NCBI RefSeq assembly: GCF_014646755.1
Contig: NZ_BMNW01000004.1
Coordinates: 460,646-524,645 of the forward strand
Length of the DNA stretch: 64,000 nucleotides
Origin: Pseudomonas asuensis
GTDB lineage: Bacteria > Pseudomonadota > Gammaproteobacteria > Pseudomonadales > Pseudomonadaceae
Direction of reading: 5' to 3'
Part shown: in pieces, positions 45,254-54,191 of the stretch
Layout: every line of letters starts with the position of its first letter
Numbering within the stretch: position 1 is the first letter of the stretch
Notes under the pieces: generated by a model
What the model saw: only the letters and a program-made list of their open reading frames with translations
What the model was told of the DNA's origin: nothing
The model's database searches: none
Made by a program: the position numbers and the translations under genes

Positions 45254-46366
45254 TCAAGCGGTTCCCCATACCTCACGTGCCACATCAACCACCCGTTGCA
45301 GTTTTGCCCACTGCTGCTCCTCGGTGAGCAGGTTACCTTCCTCCGTGGAGGCGAATCCGCACTGTGGGCTCAGACACAATTGATCCAGAGCTGCATACTG
45401 TGAGGCCTCTTCGATACGGCGCTTGAGTGCATCGGGGCTTTCCAGTTCACCCTGTTTAGTCGTTACCAGGCCTAGTACTGCTTGGCGCTTACCTTTGGGC
45501 AAATAGCGCAGCGGTTCAAAGCCGCCTGCACGCTCGGTGTCATATTCCAGGAAGAAGGCATCGATGTCCGTATTGCCGAACAAGACTTCAGCCACTGGCT
45601 CATATCCGCCTTCGCTAATCCAGGTGGAGCGGAAGTTGCCGCGACACACATGCAGACCGATCCGCAGATCATCCGGCCGGCCGGCAAGGGCCTGATTGAG
45701 AACACTCGAATAGATCTCAGCCAAACGCTCGGGGTCATCGCCACGTTCGCGCGCTGCTGCCTTTTCCTTCTCCGAGCACAAATAAGCCCAGACGGTGTCA
45801 TCCAACTGTAGATAACGGCATCCCGCCTCGTAAAAAGCATTCACGGCTTTCTTGTAGGTGCTGGCAAGGTCAGCAAAGAACTCGTCCATATCCGGATAGA
45901 CGCTTTCACTGATGTTCTTCCGTCCGCCCCGGAAGTGCAGCACGCTAGGGCTTGGAATAGTCATCTTGGCCACACTGCGAGTGGTAGCGCTGGCCAGGAA
46001 CTTGAAGTCCTCCAGCATCGGATGCTGGGTAAAGTCTAATTTACCCGTGACCTTGATCCCTCGGGATTTGGTCTGTTGACCTTGGAACTGGATACCCTGG
46101 TCTGCCTCGTAGCCTTCTACGCCGCCGAGCTGTTCAAGAAAGTCGAAATGCCACCAGGCGCGGCGGAATTCTCCGTCCGTTACAGCGGGAAGGCCAATGG
46201 CTTCCTGTTGGGCAACGATCTTGCGAATTTCATCATTTTCAATCGCCCGCAGCACCTCCTTGGGCATTTCTCCAGTCTGATAACGACGGCGAGCTTCCTT
46301 CAGGATGGGGCTGCGCAGCAGGCTACCTACAGAGTCGGCACGAAAACGGGAGGAATGGCTGGACAT
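45254..46366 (-). CDS. Cobalamin-independent methionine synthase-like methyltransferase (MetE C-terminal domain family, YxjG/YxjH type)
   Basis: This is a 370-residue single-domain relative of the catalytic half of MetE, in a TIM-barrel fold. The expected zinc site is visible: His and Cys in GLHVCRGNF (about residue 230) and the late Cys in LSPQCGFAS (about 330). The YLQLDD motif near 195 also fits. Members of this group are thought to transfer methyl groups to homocysteine or related thiols; the real methyl donor here is unknown. It is divergent from a GNAT gene. Confidence 0.87.
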   Translation of the reverse strand: MSSHSSRFRADSVGSLLRSPILKEARRRYQTGEMPKEVLRAIENDEIRKIVAQQEAIGLPAVTDGEFRRAWWHFDFLEQLGGVEGYEADQGIQFQGQQTKSRGIKVTGKLDFTQHPMLEDFKFLASATTRSVAKMTIPSPSVLHFRGGRKNISESVYPDMDEFFADLASTYKKAVNAFYEAGCRYLQLDDTVWAYLCSEKEKAAARERGDDPERLAEIYSSVLNQALAGRPDDLRIGLHVCRGNFRSTWISEGGYEPVAEVLFGNTDIDAFFLEYDTERAGGFEPLRYLPKGKRQAVLGLVTTKQGELESPDALKRRIEEASQYAALDQLCLSPQCGFASTEEGNLLTEEQQWAKLQRVVDVAREVWGTA

Positions 46367-46509
46367 AGGGCTTACCTAGTAACTGGCTAAATGAATATTT
46401 CTCATGATCTGCTGTTGGATTAAAGATTTCCAGCGTCTATGCTTCATGGTCATTATCAATATTGTTCATGAAGGTAACGTCTTGGCCTAGCTGAGAAGGT
46501 AGGGATACG

Positions 46510-46962
46510 ATGATCCGTAAAGCGAAAGACGCTGAGCATGAGCAGATGGTCTCGATTTGGTTGGCAGCCTCTATTGAGGCACATGATGGCGTCGAGCCTG
46601 GTTTCTGGCGCAGCCAACGGCGGGATATGAAAGAAAAGTATCTGCCCAGCGCCGAAAACTGGGTGTACGTACGCGATCAGGCCGTTTTGGGGTTTTGCTC
46701 ATTGCAGCAAAATGTATTGGCGGCTTTGTTTGTGGACCCGGCCCACCAAGGCGAAGGAATCGGTAGCCTTCTGTTGGAGCATGCCAAGTCTATCGAATCG
46801 CGCCTTGAGCTATCCGTCTACAGCATGAATGTACGTGCAGTAGCTTTTTACGAGCGGCACGGCTTTGGGGTGATGGATGAGCGCTTTGATGACATGACAG
46901 GTCAATGGGAAAAGGTCATGCATCTGGATCATGACCCGACAGAGCCGCCTCGACAGGCGTAA
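46510..46962 (+). CDS. GNAT-family N-acetyltransferase
   Basis: This 150-residue GNAT protein has the acetyl-CoA pyrophosphate loop QGEGIGSLLLEHA (about residues 80-92) and the C-terminal VRAVAFYERHGFGV segment typical of the fold. It resembles the YjaB-like small acetyltransferases. GGTAGGGA precedes the ATG. The substrate is not predictable, and the gene stands alone between divergent and convergent neighbours. Confidence 0.88.
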   Translation: MIRKAKDAEHEQMVSIWLAASIEAHDGVEPGFWRSQRRDMKEKYLPSAENWVYVRDQAVLGFCSLQQNVLAALFVDPAHQGEGIGSLLLEHAKSIESRLELSVYSMNVRAVAFYERHGFGVMDERFDDMTGQWEKVMHLDHDPTEPPRQA

Positions 46963-46988
46963 TCGAGACGGCCTATCTCAGTTGTAGA

Positions 46989-47978
46989 TCAAACGGTGAC
47001 GACGATCTTGCCGACCTGTTGATTGGACTCCATATACCGATGAGCTTCGGCAATCTGCTCCAATGGAAAAGTCTTAGCAATTTGAGGCTTCAGCTTGCCC
47101 TGGGTCAGGCCATCCAGAATAAAGTGTTTGGCCTTGGCCAGTCGGTCAGCGTCTTGAGTGATTTCAAATAGCTGATAGCCGCGGATGGTGAGGTCCTTGC
47201 CCAGCACGTCCATGACCGGAAGCGACAGGTTCTCGGTACTCAATGCGCCGTACTGGAAGAAAATGCCCAGGAATGAAAGTGCCTTCAGAATCTTGGGCAC
47301 GTCCGGCCCACCTACTGGATCAAAGGCAATACGGGCGCCTTTGCCGTCAGTGAGCTTCATGACTTCATCCGTCAGGTCCTGCTCTTCGGTCGCAATGACG
47401 TGTCTGGCACCCGCGTCGAGCAGCGCTTGTCGCTTGTGACTCGTCCGGGTAAGCGCAATAGGTGTTGCGCCGACAAAGTTGGCAATCTGGATAGCAGCCA
47501 ATCCTACGCTACTGGAAGCCGCGCGAATCAGGACCGTATCGCCAGCCTTCATATCAGCAATATCCACCAGCGCACCATAAGCGGTTGTAAACATCATCCA
47601 GGTAGCCGCCGCTTCTTCAAAGGAAAGGGCGTCAGGATGCTTCACCACTGCATGGGCAGGCGCATTAACCAACTCTCCATACAGGCCATATTGCTCGAAC
47701 GAGAAAGCCGGTATGACGCTTACGGTATCGCCTACGGCAAACTCAGTAACACCCTCGCCAACCGCCTCGATAACACCTGCCGCCTCGTATCCGAGGATGG
47801 CCGGAAATACAGGCTGATGTGTGTACTGACCAGCGCGGTACATAGCCTCGGCACGATTCAGGCCTAGCGCTTTTGTGCGAATCTGTACTTCACCTGGCTG
47901 AGGTGAGCGGACGTCTACGTCTTCAATCTTGAGTATATCTGGACCACCGGTTTCATGAAAGCGTACGGTACGGGGCAT
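46989..47978 (-). CDS. Zinc-type alcohol dehydrogenase-like / quinone oxidoreductase family protein
   Basis: The 329-residue MDR-superfamily protein has the GroES-like domain (ALGLNRAEAMYRAGQY, ILGYEAAGVIEAVGEGV) and a Rossmann domain around residues 140-280 (LIRAASSSVGLAAIQIA). The structural and catalytic zinc ligands of true alcohol dehydrogenases are not apparent, so an NADPH-dependent quinone or enone reductase is more likely. GGGAGAG precedes the ATG at 47978; the frame is open 20 codons upstream. It lies 40 bases after the LLM gene and is probably co-transcribed with it. Confidence 0.88.
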   Translation of the reverse strand: MPRTVRFHETGGPDILKIEDVDVRSPQPGEVQIRTKALGLNRAEAMYRAGQYTHQPVFPAILGYEAAGVIEAVGEGVTEFAVGDTVSVIPAFSFEQYGLYGELVNAPAHAVVKHPDALSFEEAAATWMMFTTAYGALVDIADMKAGDTVLIRAASSSVGLAAIQIANFVGATPIALTRTSHKRQALLDAGARHVIATEEQDLTDEVMKLTDGKGARIAFDPVGGPDVPKILKALSFLGIFFQYGALSTENLSLPVMDVLGKDLTIRGYQLFEITQDADRLAKAKHFILDGLTQGKLKPQIAKTFPLEQIAEAHRYMESNQQVGKIVVTV

Positions 47979-48018
47979 GGAGCACTCTCCCTTGTTAAGT
48001 CTGAGTTCTCTTGAGTCC

Positions 48019-49026
48019 TCACAGCCCAAGAGGTTCATGGGAAGGGAAGTGCGGCAGAACGTATTCAGCCAGTTCCTGGACCACCTCCTTGGCCGGGCGG
48101 CGGGAAGACTTCAGGTTCAAGGCGGCATGGTTAACCCCACGACGCTGCATATGCTCAAGGTAGTCCACTAGATAACGGCGGCCGATTCTGAGTCCGGCAT
48201 GAATAGGCATAGGCGCCTGATCCGGATCTTCAGCCAGGTCAAAGAACATACCTTGGGCAAAGGGCTTGAACGTATCCTCACCGGTTACACGCTTGATGGT
48301 CTCGCGCCATAGTGTGGTGATGGCCGCGACATGCTCGACACCAATGAAATAATAAAACCAGCCATCGGCATTGGCTGCAATCCAATCCATTGCCTGGCGG
48401 CTGCGGCCTGTAACGAATGCTGGAATACGGCCACTGAACGGCTTGGGTACCAGATCGGCTAGACCTTGCAGGTCGCCAAAGCGATCGAAGTCGCCGTTAG
48501 GGAAGGACGTTTCGCTGGCCAGACGGAACATCTCGAATGCTTCGCGGAAACGGTCTCCGCGCTGCTCATATTCATCCTCCAGACCAAAGGCCGGGTACTC
48601 GACGGGTCGATCCCCCGAGGCGATACCCAGTATGAGCCGCCCGCTGGAGAGCTGATCGACCGAGGCCGCCATCTTCGCCAAATGCAGCGGGTGGCGCAGG
48701 GTAATTACGGCACTGCCGGTCGCCAGGGTAATACGCTTGGTTGTGCCAGCCAGAAAGCCCAGGTAGGTAAACGCTTCGAAGACCTGCCCCATGTCGCCAA
48801 AGCCTGGATCGTAAAACGGTACGTCCCTGGCCCAGAGCGCAGCAAAGCCCAGCTGATCGGCCAGTTGGGTCAGTTCAGCATGATGCTCAAGCGATGGCCC
48901 TGGCTCGTTCGGGTAGCTCGCCACCGGAAGAATGAAGCCCAAGGTAAGCGTGTCAGGCGCAAAGACCCGGCTAAAGCCGTTGTGGTGAGCAAAGGGATGA
49001 TCGAGAGGGAGCGATGCAGCGTTCAT
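48019..49026 (-). CDS. Luciferase-like monooxygenase (LLM class flavin-dependent oxidoreductase)
   Basis: The 335-residue protein belongs to the bacterial luciferase-like flavin monooxygenases, which use reduced FMN or F420-type cofactors and O2. Typical features are GFAALWARDVPFYDPGFG (about 57-74), TGSAVITLRHPLHLAK, SSGRLILGIASGD and a late GRSRQAMDWIA. The pairing with an MDR oxidoreductase directly downstream suggests a short redox pathway on an unknown compound. Confidence 0.88.
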   Translation of the reverse strand: MNAASLPLDHPFAHHNGFSRVFAPDTLTLGFILPVASYPNEPGPSLEHHAELTQLADQLGFAALWARDVPFYDPGFGDMGQVFEAFTYLGFLAGTTKRITLATGSAVITLRHPLHLAKMAASVDQLSSGRLILGIASGDRPVEYPAFGLEDEYEQRGDRFREAFEMFRLASETSFPNGDFDRFGDLQGLADLVPKPFSGRIPAFVTGRSRQAMDWIAANADGWFYYFIGVEHVAAITTLWRETIKRVTGEDTFKPFAQGMFFDLAEDPDQAPMPIHAGLRIGRRYLVDYLEHMQRRGVNHAALNLKSSRRPAKEVVQELAEYVLPHFPSHEPLGL

Positions 49027-49101
49027 AAAATTCCTGGGTCCCTGAGCCTGATATCCATAATGACCGATCTTCCATGAGTGTAACCGGTAGGCAATGGAGT
49101 C

Positions 49102-49713
49102 TCATGAGTTGTTCGAGTTCGAAAAACAATTTTTCCTGTCAGACTCTAAATCCGGCTGGTTTAGCCTCATATCCACTGCAGGCAGAAACTGGAGTTTTGA
49201 CCACTGACGCGCCCAGCCTTTCTCGCGCTGTCGCTGTCTAAAAGCCTCCGGCTTGCAGCGCTTGGGGTTGGGCGTTACGTAGAGATTGAACAGGCCCGCC
49301 TGCGTAAACGGGCTGGCGATTTCTACCTGTCCAGTAGGCAGCAAGCGGGCAGCCAAGGCCGTCTCTACTTCTACCCAGTAGCTCATGGCATCCAGGCTGC
49401 TGTGGTAGGGCAGATCTCCATTTCGGGTATGCATGCGCGCTTGATTCTTGACGGACCAAGGCAGGGCTATGCAAGCCTTAAGTTGCCTTTCAAGCGCTGC
49501 GTCTCTTTCAGGGTCAATGCAGGCAGAATCAAAGTAGATGACGTCGATATCCGTCAGTGGTGTAGACGTCTTGTACTCATGCAGACGATCCCAGACCAGA
49601 TTACGGACAAAGCCTGCCGCTACCCAAGCGTCTGGCAGGTGTAGCCCGGCCACACAGGTCAGTATCTGAGAGCGCAGCGAGTCTTCAGCTATCCAATGGG
49701 AGAGGCGATGCAT
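49102..49713 (-). CDS. Nucleotidyltransferase-like protein (PF06042 family)
   Basis: The 203-residue product matches the nucleotidyltransferase-like family of PF06042 (DUF925). Visible motifs are AAGFVRNLVWDRLH (about 32-45) and TDIDVIYFD (54-62), where the two acidic residues of a polymerase-beta type active site sit. A late conserved stretch is FNLYVTPNPKR. The substrate is unknown. The promoter region upstream contains a 7-base inverted repeat around a TATACT sequence. Confidence 0.83.
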   Translation of the reverse strand: MHRLSHWIAEDSLRSQILTCVAGLHLPDAWVAAGFVRNLVWDRLHEYKTSTPLTDIDVIYFDSACIDPERDAALERQLKACIALPWSVKNQARMHTRNGDLPYHSSLDAMSYWVEVETALAARLLPTGQVEIASPFTQAGLFNLYVTPNPKRCKPEAFRQRQREKGWARQWSKLQFLPAVDMRLNQPDLESDRKNCFSNSNNS

Positions 49714-49733
49714 AGGAGAGAGGTGATGGCATT

Positions 49734-49754
49734 GGGCTCTTTAGTATAGAGCCC
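49734..49754 (-). promoter_or_regulatory. Inverted repeat containing a -10-like TATACT upstream of the nucleotidyltransferase gene
   Basis: GGGCTCT (49734-49740) and AGAGCCC (49748-49754) form perfect 7-base arms with a 7-base spacer. Read on the minus strand the spacer region contains TATACT. It could be an operator over the promoter, or a second terminator hairpin. Confidence 0.35.
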
Positions 49755-49767
49755 TGCCATGAAAGAG

Positions 49768-49793
49768 GCCTGCCGTCATTGTCGACGGCAGGC
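49768..49793 (-). terminator. GC-rich stem-loop after the molybdoenzyme gene
   Basis: GCCTGCCGTC (49768-49777) and GACGGCAGGC (49784-49793) are perfect 10-base arms with a 6-base loop, 14 bases past the stop of the minus-strand fdhF-like gene. The downstream bases are only moderately T-rich (CTCTTTC). Confidence 0.7.
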
Positions 49794-49806
49794 TACCGGC
49801 TCGGTA

Positions 49807-52128
49807 TCAGGCGACCGAAGCGATAGTATTGCTATGGGCTGGCTCTACCCGGATGGCCACAAACTTGGAGGTAGGCGTAAAGCTGTCCTCGCCGTAGCTC
49901 TCCAGCGGTACCAGCGGATTGGTCTCGGGGTAGTAGGCCGCTGCCTGACCTTCCGGGATATCGAATGGCAGCAGGGTAAAACCCCTGACGCGGCGTTCAA
50001 TATCATCATCCCACAGGGAGACAATGTCCACCTTTTGACCGGGCTCATAGCCCAGGCGGCGGATATCCGCTTCGTTAACAAATACGACATCACGCTGACC
50101 TTTCACCCCGCGATAACGGTCATCCAGGCTGTATACCGTGGTGTTGTACTGGTCATGCGAGCGCATGGTCTGCAGAATCAGATCTGGCTTCTGACCGTTC
50201 TGGCGTGCCGCTTCGGGAATCAGGTCCAGCGGCAACTGGCTGGGCGCGAAGTTGGCCTTGCCGGTTGCCGTATTCCAGACGCGATCACGCGCCTTGTTGC
50301 CCAGGTAGAAGCCGCCAGGATTATCCAGGCGCACATTGAAGTTCTTGAAGCCCGGAATCACATCAGCGATCAGGTCACGGATGCGGTCGTAGTCCTCGAT
50401 CAGCCATTCCCAGTCGACCGGATGATTACCCAGAGTCGCCTTGGCGATTCCCGCAACAATGGCCGGTTCGGAACGCATCTGACGAGAAAGCGGCTTGAGC
50501 ACACCTGCCGAGGCATGGACCATGCTAAAGCTGTCTTCTACGGTAATGGCTTGCTTACCCGTGGCCTGCATATCTAGCTCAGTACGGCCTATACACGGAA
50601 GGATCAATGCTTCCTTGCCAGTCACCAGATGGCTGCGATTAAGCTTGGTCGCGATGTGTACGGTCAGGTCACAGTTACGCAATGCCTGATGGGTGCGCGG
50701 TGTATCTGGAGTCGCTTGGGCAAAGTTACCGCCCAGTCCAATAAAGACTTTGGCTTCGCCCGCCAGCATGGCTGCGATAGCTTCCACGGTGTTATGACCA
50801 CGCTCGCGAGGCGCCTTGAAGTCGAAGCGCTTTTCCAGGGCATCGCTGAGCCAGGCCGGGGCTTTTTCATCGATTCCCATGGTGCGATCGCCTTGTACGT
50901 TGCTGTGGCCACGTACAGGGCACAGCCCCGCGCCTTCCTTGCCCACATTGCCACGTAGCAATTGCAGGTTAGCGATCTCCTGAACTGTTGGGACGGAATG
51001 GCGGTGTTGGGTTACCCCCATGGCCCAGCAAATAATCACGCGATCGGCCTTGGCATACATGCGTGCAGCCTGCTCGATCTCGGCCAGGGTCAAACCCGAC
51101 TGCTGAACAATGTGTTCCCAGGACGTGGCATCCAGCACTGCCAGGTACTCATCAATACCCAAGGTCTGCTTCTGGATGAAATCATGATCAAACACAGCTG
51201 GCTTGCCATTGAGTTGCGCTTCACGCTCCCATTGCAGCAGGAATTTGGCGATTCCGCGCATGGCAGCCATATCCCCGCCCAGGGCAGGGCGGAAGTAGGC
51301 CGTGTTTGTTGGTAAGGAGTTATTGGTCAGCATCTCGATCGGGTTTTGGGGATGCTGAAAGCGCTCCAGCCCTCGTTCCTTGAGCGGGTTGAAGCAGACC
51401 ACTTGAGCCCCGCGCTTCACGGCGTTACGCAAGACCTCAATCATGCGTGGGTGGTTGGTACCAGGGTTCTGGCCCACTACAAAGATCGCATCGGCGTGCT
51501 CCATGTCCTCATAGGTCACAGTGCCCTTGCCAACGCCTATACTGCGCCCCAGGCCCACTCCGCTGGCTTCGTGGCACATGTTGGAGCAGTCGGGGAAGTT
51601 GTTGGTCCCGTAGGCCCTTACGAACAGCTGATACAGGAATGCTGCTTCGTTACTGGCACGGCCGGACGTGTAAAACTCGGCCTGATTTGGGTTTTCCAGA
51701 GCCTTTAGATGGGTGGCAATGGTTTTGAACGCATCATCCCAGCTGATCGGTACATAGTGATCCGTTGCCGGGTTGTAACGCATCGGTTCAGTTAGGCGAC
51801 CCTGGTATTCGAGCCAATAGTCACTTTGGGTGCTCAAGCTGCTAACGCTGTGCTTGGCAAAGAACGCCGCGTCTACACGGCGGCTGGTTGCCTCCCAGTT
51901 CACCGCCTTGGCGCCGTTCTCGCAGAATTTTACCAAGCCATTTTCCGGCGCTTCACCCCAGGCGCAGCCCGGGCAGTCGAAGCCGTGGTCCTGGTTGGTC
52001 TTGAGCAGGGTTCGGATGTTCTTGACCGCCTTGCCGCTATCGAGCCAGAAGTGCACGACACTTTTCAGCGCGCCCCAGCCTGCAGCAGGACCCTGGTAGG
52101 GTTTATAGGAACGTTGTTGCTTGCTCAT
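49807..52128 (-). CDS. FdhF/YdeP-family molybdopterin oxidoreductase
   Basis: The 773-residue protein is a single-subunit molybdopterin-guanine-dinucleotide enzyme of the YdeP/FdhF type, related to formate dehydrogenase alpha subunits. An N-terminal DCPGCAW motif (near residue 50) is the remnant of a cluster-binding site. The probable metal-ligand cysteine sits in SNMCHEASG (about 190), where formate dehydrogenases have Sec or Cys. The pterin-binding domain has the segment GQNPGTNHPRM, and the C-terminal MopB domain includes MRSHDQYNTTVY. No in-frame UGA Sec codon is seen. It is followed by fdhD at three bases (upstream in transcription), which fits a sulfurated Mo cofactor. Confidence 0.92.
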   Translation of the reverse strand: MSKQQRSYKPYQGPAAGWGALKSVVHFWLDSGKAVKNIRTLLKTNQDHGFDCPGCAWGEAPENGLVKFCENGAKAVNWEATSRRVDAAFFAKHSVSSLSTQSDYWLEYQGRLTEPMRYNPATDHYVPISWDDAFKTIATHLKALENPNQAEFYTSGRASNEAAFLYQLFVRAYGTNNFPDCSNMCHEASGVGLGRSIGVGKGTVTYEDMEHADAIFVVGQNPGTNHPRMIEVLRNAVKRGAQVVCFNPLKERGLERFQHPQNPIEMLTNNSLPTNTAYFRPALGGDMAAMRGIAKFLLQWEREAQLNGKPAVFDHDFIQKQTLGIDEYLAVLDATSWEHIVQQSGLTLAEIEQAARMYAKADRVIICWAMGVTQHRHSVPTVQEIANLQLLRGNVGKEGAGLCPVRGHSNVQGDRTMGIDEKAPAWLSDALEKRFDFKAPRERGHNTVEAIAAMLAGEAKVFIGLGGNFAQATPDTPRTHQALRNCDLTVHIATKLNRSHLVTGKEALILPCIGRTELDMQATGKQAITVEDSFSMVHASAGVLKPLSRQMRSEPAIVAGIAKATLGNHPVDWEWLIEDYDRIRDLIADVIPGFKNFNVRLDNPGGFYLGNKARDRVWNTATGKANFAPSQLPLDLIPEAARQNGQKPDLILQTMRSHDQYNTTVYSLDDRYRGVKGQRDVVFVNEADIRRLGYEPGQKVDIVSLWDDDIERRVRGFTLLPFDIPEGQAAAYYPETNPLVPLESYGEDSFTPTSKFVAIRVEPAHSNTIASVA

Positions 52129-52130
52129 GA

Positions 52131-52979
52131 CTACTCCCGATGTTCTGGAATGAGCGGCGCCGGGCTATACACGCGAGGCGGAGACTGATGGGGTAAATGA
52201 ATAAGATTGAGACGATGCCGGCGCGCCCACTCCACAGCGAGGCCTGTGGGTGCAGAGAGGGTGACGAGCGTTGCGAGGTTGGCGCGAACGGCCTTGTGGA
52301 TCAACTCAAGGCTGCATCGGCTGGTAACAACCACAAAGCCTGCGCGGGTGCTGATCTTTTGCCGCATCAATGCACCAATCAGCTTGTCCAGCGCATTATG
52401 GCGGCCAATATCTTCACGGCAGAGGCCTAGCTCGCCTTCAGCATCGGCAAACAGGGCCGCATGGACTGCGCCGCTGCGCTGTCCCAACTGTTGAGCCTCG
52501 TTGATCCGCTGGCGCAGATTAGCCAGATGCTCGGCAGGTGGCAGTTGCACCTTACGCAGGCGATCCAGTTGCGGCAGCGCCTGTTCAAGCGCCTCGACGC
52601 CACACAGGCCGCACCCGCTGGTTCCAGCCATCTGGCGACGCTGGTTTTTCAAAGCCCAAAACGTCCGGCTGGAAATTTCGACTTCAACATTGAGCGCTTC
52701 ACCGACGCGGCGCACCTGCATGCCATAGATGTCGTCGATGGAATGAATGATTCCGGCGCTTAAGCTAAGGCCCGCAACGAAATCTTCAATGTCGGCAGGT
52801 GTAGCCATCATGACGGTATGGCTAATGCCATTGTAGGAAATGGCAACAGCGCATTCCTCAGCCAGTGGCGTCTGGCCAGTGACTTCCGGGGTTTTCAGCT
52901 CGGCATAGGTATATCCGTGCAGCGCTTGGCTGGCGGGCTGTTCCGAGGGTGTATCGGTGTGCGGATTCGAGCGAGACAT
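52131..52979 (-). CDS. fdhD: Sulfur carrier FdhD for molybdenum cofactor sulfuration
   Basis: FdhD transfers sulfur from a cysteine desulfurase to the Mo cofactor of formate dehydrogenase-type enzymes. The 282-residue product has the conserved functional cysteines in GTSGCGLCGVEAL (about residues 122-134) and the motif VVTSRCSLELIHKAVRA. The ATG at 52979 is used; one ten codons upstream is possible. It is first in a two-gene unit with the molybdoenzyme, a clear functional pairing. Confidence 0.94.
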   Translation of the reverse strand: MSRSNPHTDTPSEQPASQALHGYTYAELKTPEVTGQTPLAEECAVAISYNGISHTVMMATPADIEDFVAGLSLSAGIIHSIDDIYGMQVRRVGEALNVEVEISSRTFWALKNQRRQMAGTSGCGLCGVEALEQALPQLDRLRKVQLPPAEHLANLRQRINEAQQLGQRSGAVHAALFADAEGELGLCREDIGRHNALDKLIGALMRQKISTRAGFVVVTSRCSLELIHKAVRANLATLVTLSAPTGLAVEWARRHRLNLIHLPHQSPPRVYSPAPLIPEHRE

Positions 52980-53094
52980 AGCAGCAATTAGCCTGCGGCT
53001 GTTTGACACATATCAAAGCCTAAGCCTATTGAAGGGCGACGTCTAATCGCTGGTACCAATATGCCGATAGATGGGGCTTATCAAGCGACCTGCT

Positions 53095-53982
53095 TCATTT
53101 GCTTGAGTAGAGTAAGCGCGCTTCGGCAAAGCAGGCCTCCGCTACAGGCAGGCGAGGCGCTGTACGACGCATGATCAGTCCGAGGGGTGCCAAGGCTCGT
53201 CCACCTTGAATAGGAAGCAGACAGGAGTGCTCGGTCAGTGCATCGAATCCGCCTTTGAGCGGCATTACAGCGCAACACAACCCTGCATTGACGGCCTGCA
53301 GAAGCAGGTGCACCGCATCGCTTTCCAACACAGGTCGAGGCGTTAGGCCGCGGCTGCGAAAGCCATGGTCGACGGACTGGCGAAAATGCATTCCCCCAGT
53401 AAGAAGGCCAAGGGGCAAATCGGCTACCCGCTCCCAGCTCAACTCTGGCTCCTCAAATTGGAAGTGACGCTGGTCGAACAACAGGCCCATTCGGGTTTCG
53501 GTCAGAGACTGGCTTTCAAACATTTGATCGTTGAGATGGCTGAGATAGGAGATTCCCAGGTCGAGCTGGTTACTCGCCAGCTGTTCGAGAATATGTTCGG
53601 TACTCAGCACCGATAACTGAAAGCGCAGATTGCTGTGCAGCTGGCGCAGGTGATGCAGCAGAGGCATGGGGTCGTAGCTGGCCAGGGGGACGATCCCCAG
53701 GCGCAGAGTACCGACCAGTTGCCCCTTATAGGCAGCAGCTTCCGCATAAAGCCCCTCATGCGCCGCCATAAGGGTTCGAGCCCAGGCCAGAATGCGCTGA
53801 CCTGCTTCGGTGAAGCCTTCGAAGCGTTGGCCCCGGCGCACCAGCTCAAGCCCCAGCTCCTCTTCAAGGCTGCGCAGGCGCATCGAAAGGGTTGGCTGAG
53901 TGACGTAGCACCGTTCGGCCGCTTGGCCGAAGTGGCGCGTCTCATCGAGGGCAATCAGGAATTTGAGCTGTTTGATGTCCAT
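53095..53982 (-). CDS. LysR-family regulator next to fdhD
   Basis: The 295-residue LysR-type regulator has a winged helix-turn-helix at residues 1-60 (LDETRHFGQAAERCYVTQPT) and a substrate-binding domain from about 90 on. It lies upstream of fdhD in the same direction, 115 bases away, so control of the fdhD/molybdoenzyme unit is a reasonable inference. The co-inducer is unknown. Confidence 0.9.
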   Translation of the reverse strand: MDIKQLKFLIALDETRHFGQAAERCYVTQPTLSMRLRSLEEELGLELVRRGQRFEGFTEAGQRILAWARTLMAAHEGLYAEAAAYKGQLVGTLRLGIVPLASYDPMPLLHHLRQLHSNLRFQLSVLSTEHILEQLASNQLDLGISYLSHLNDQMFESQSLTETRMGLLFDQRHFQFEEPELSWERVADLPLGLLTGGMHFRQSVDHGFRSRGLTPRPVLESDAVHLLLQAVNAGLCCAVMPLKGGFDALTEHSCLLPIQGGRALAPLGLIMRRTAPRLPVAEACFAEARLLYSSK

Positions 53983-54191
53983 GATCAGGCGGACAGGCTT
54001 CCGGCAGTATAAAGACAGAATCTATCAGCATAGCGCCGTAGATAGATAAAGAAACAGAATTGAATGACGAAGGGCACCTGCTCGGTACTGCATGGCAGGC
54101 ACATTAAGCAGTGCGCCGCCTCATCAGCAAGGCCAACCCATGGATGAGCATCTGCACTGCTTGTAGACAGGGATGTAACAGTAACAATTGT

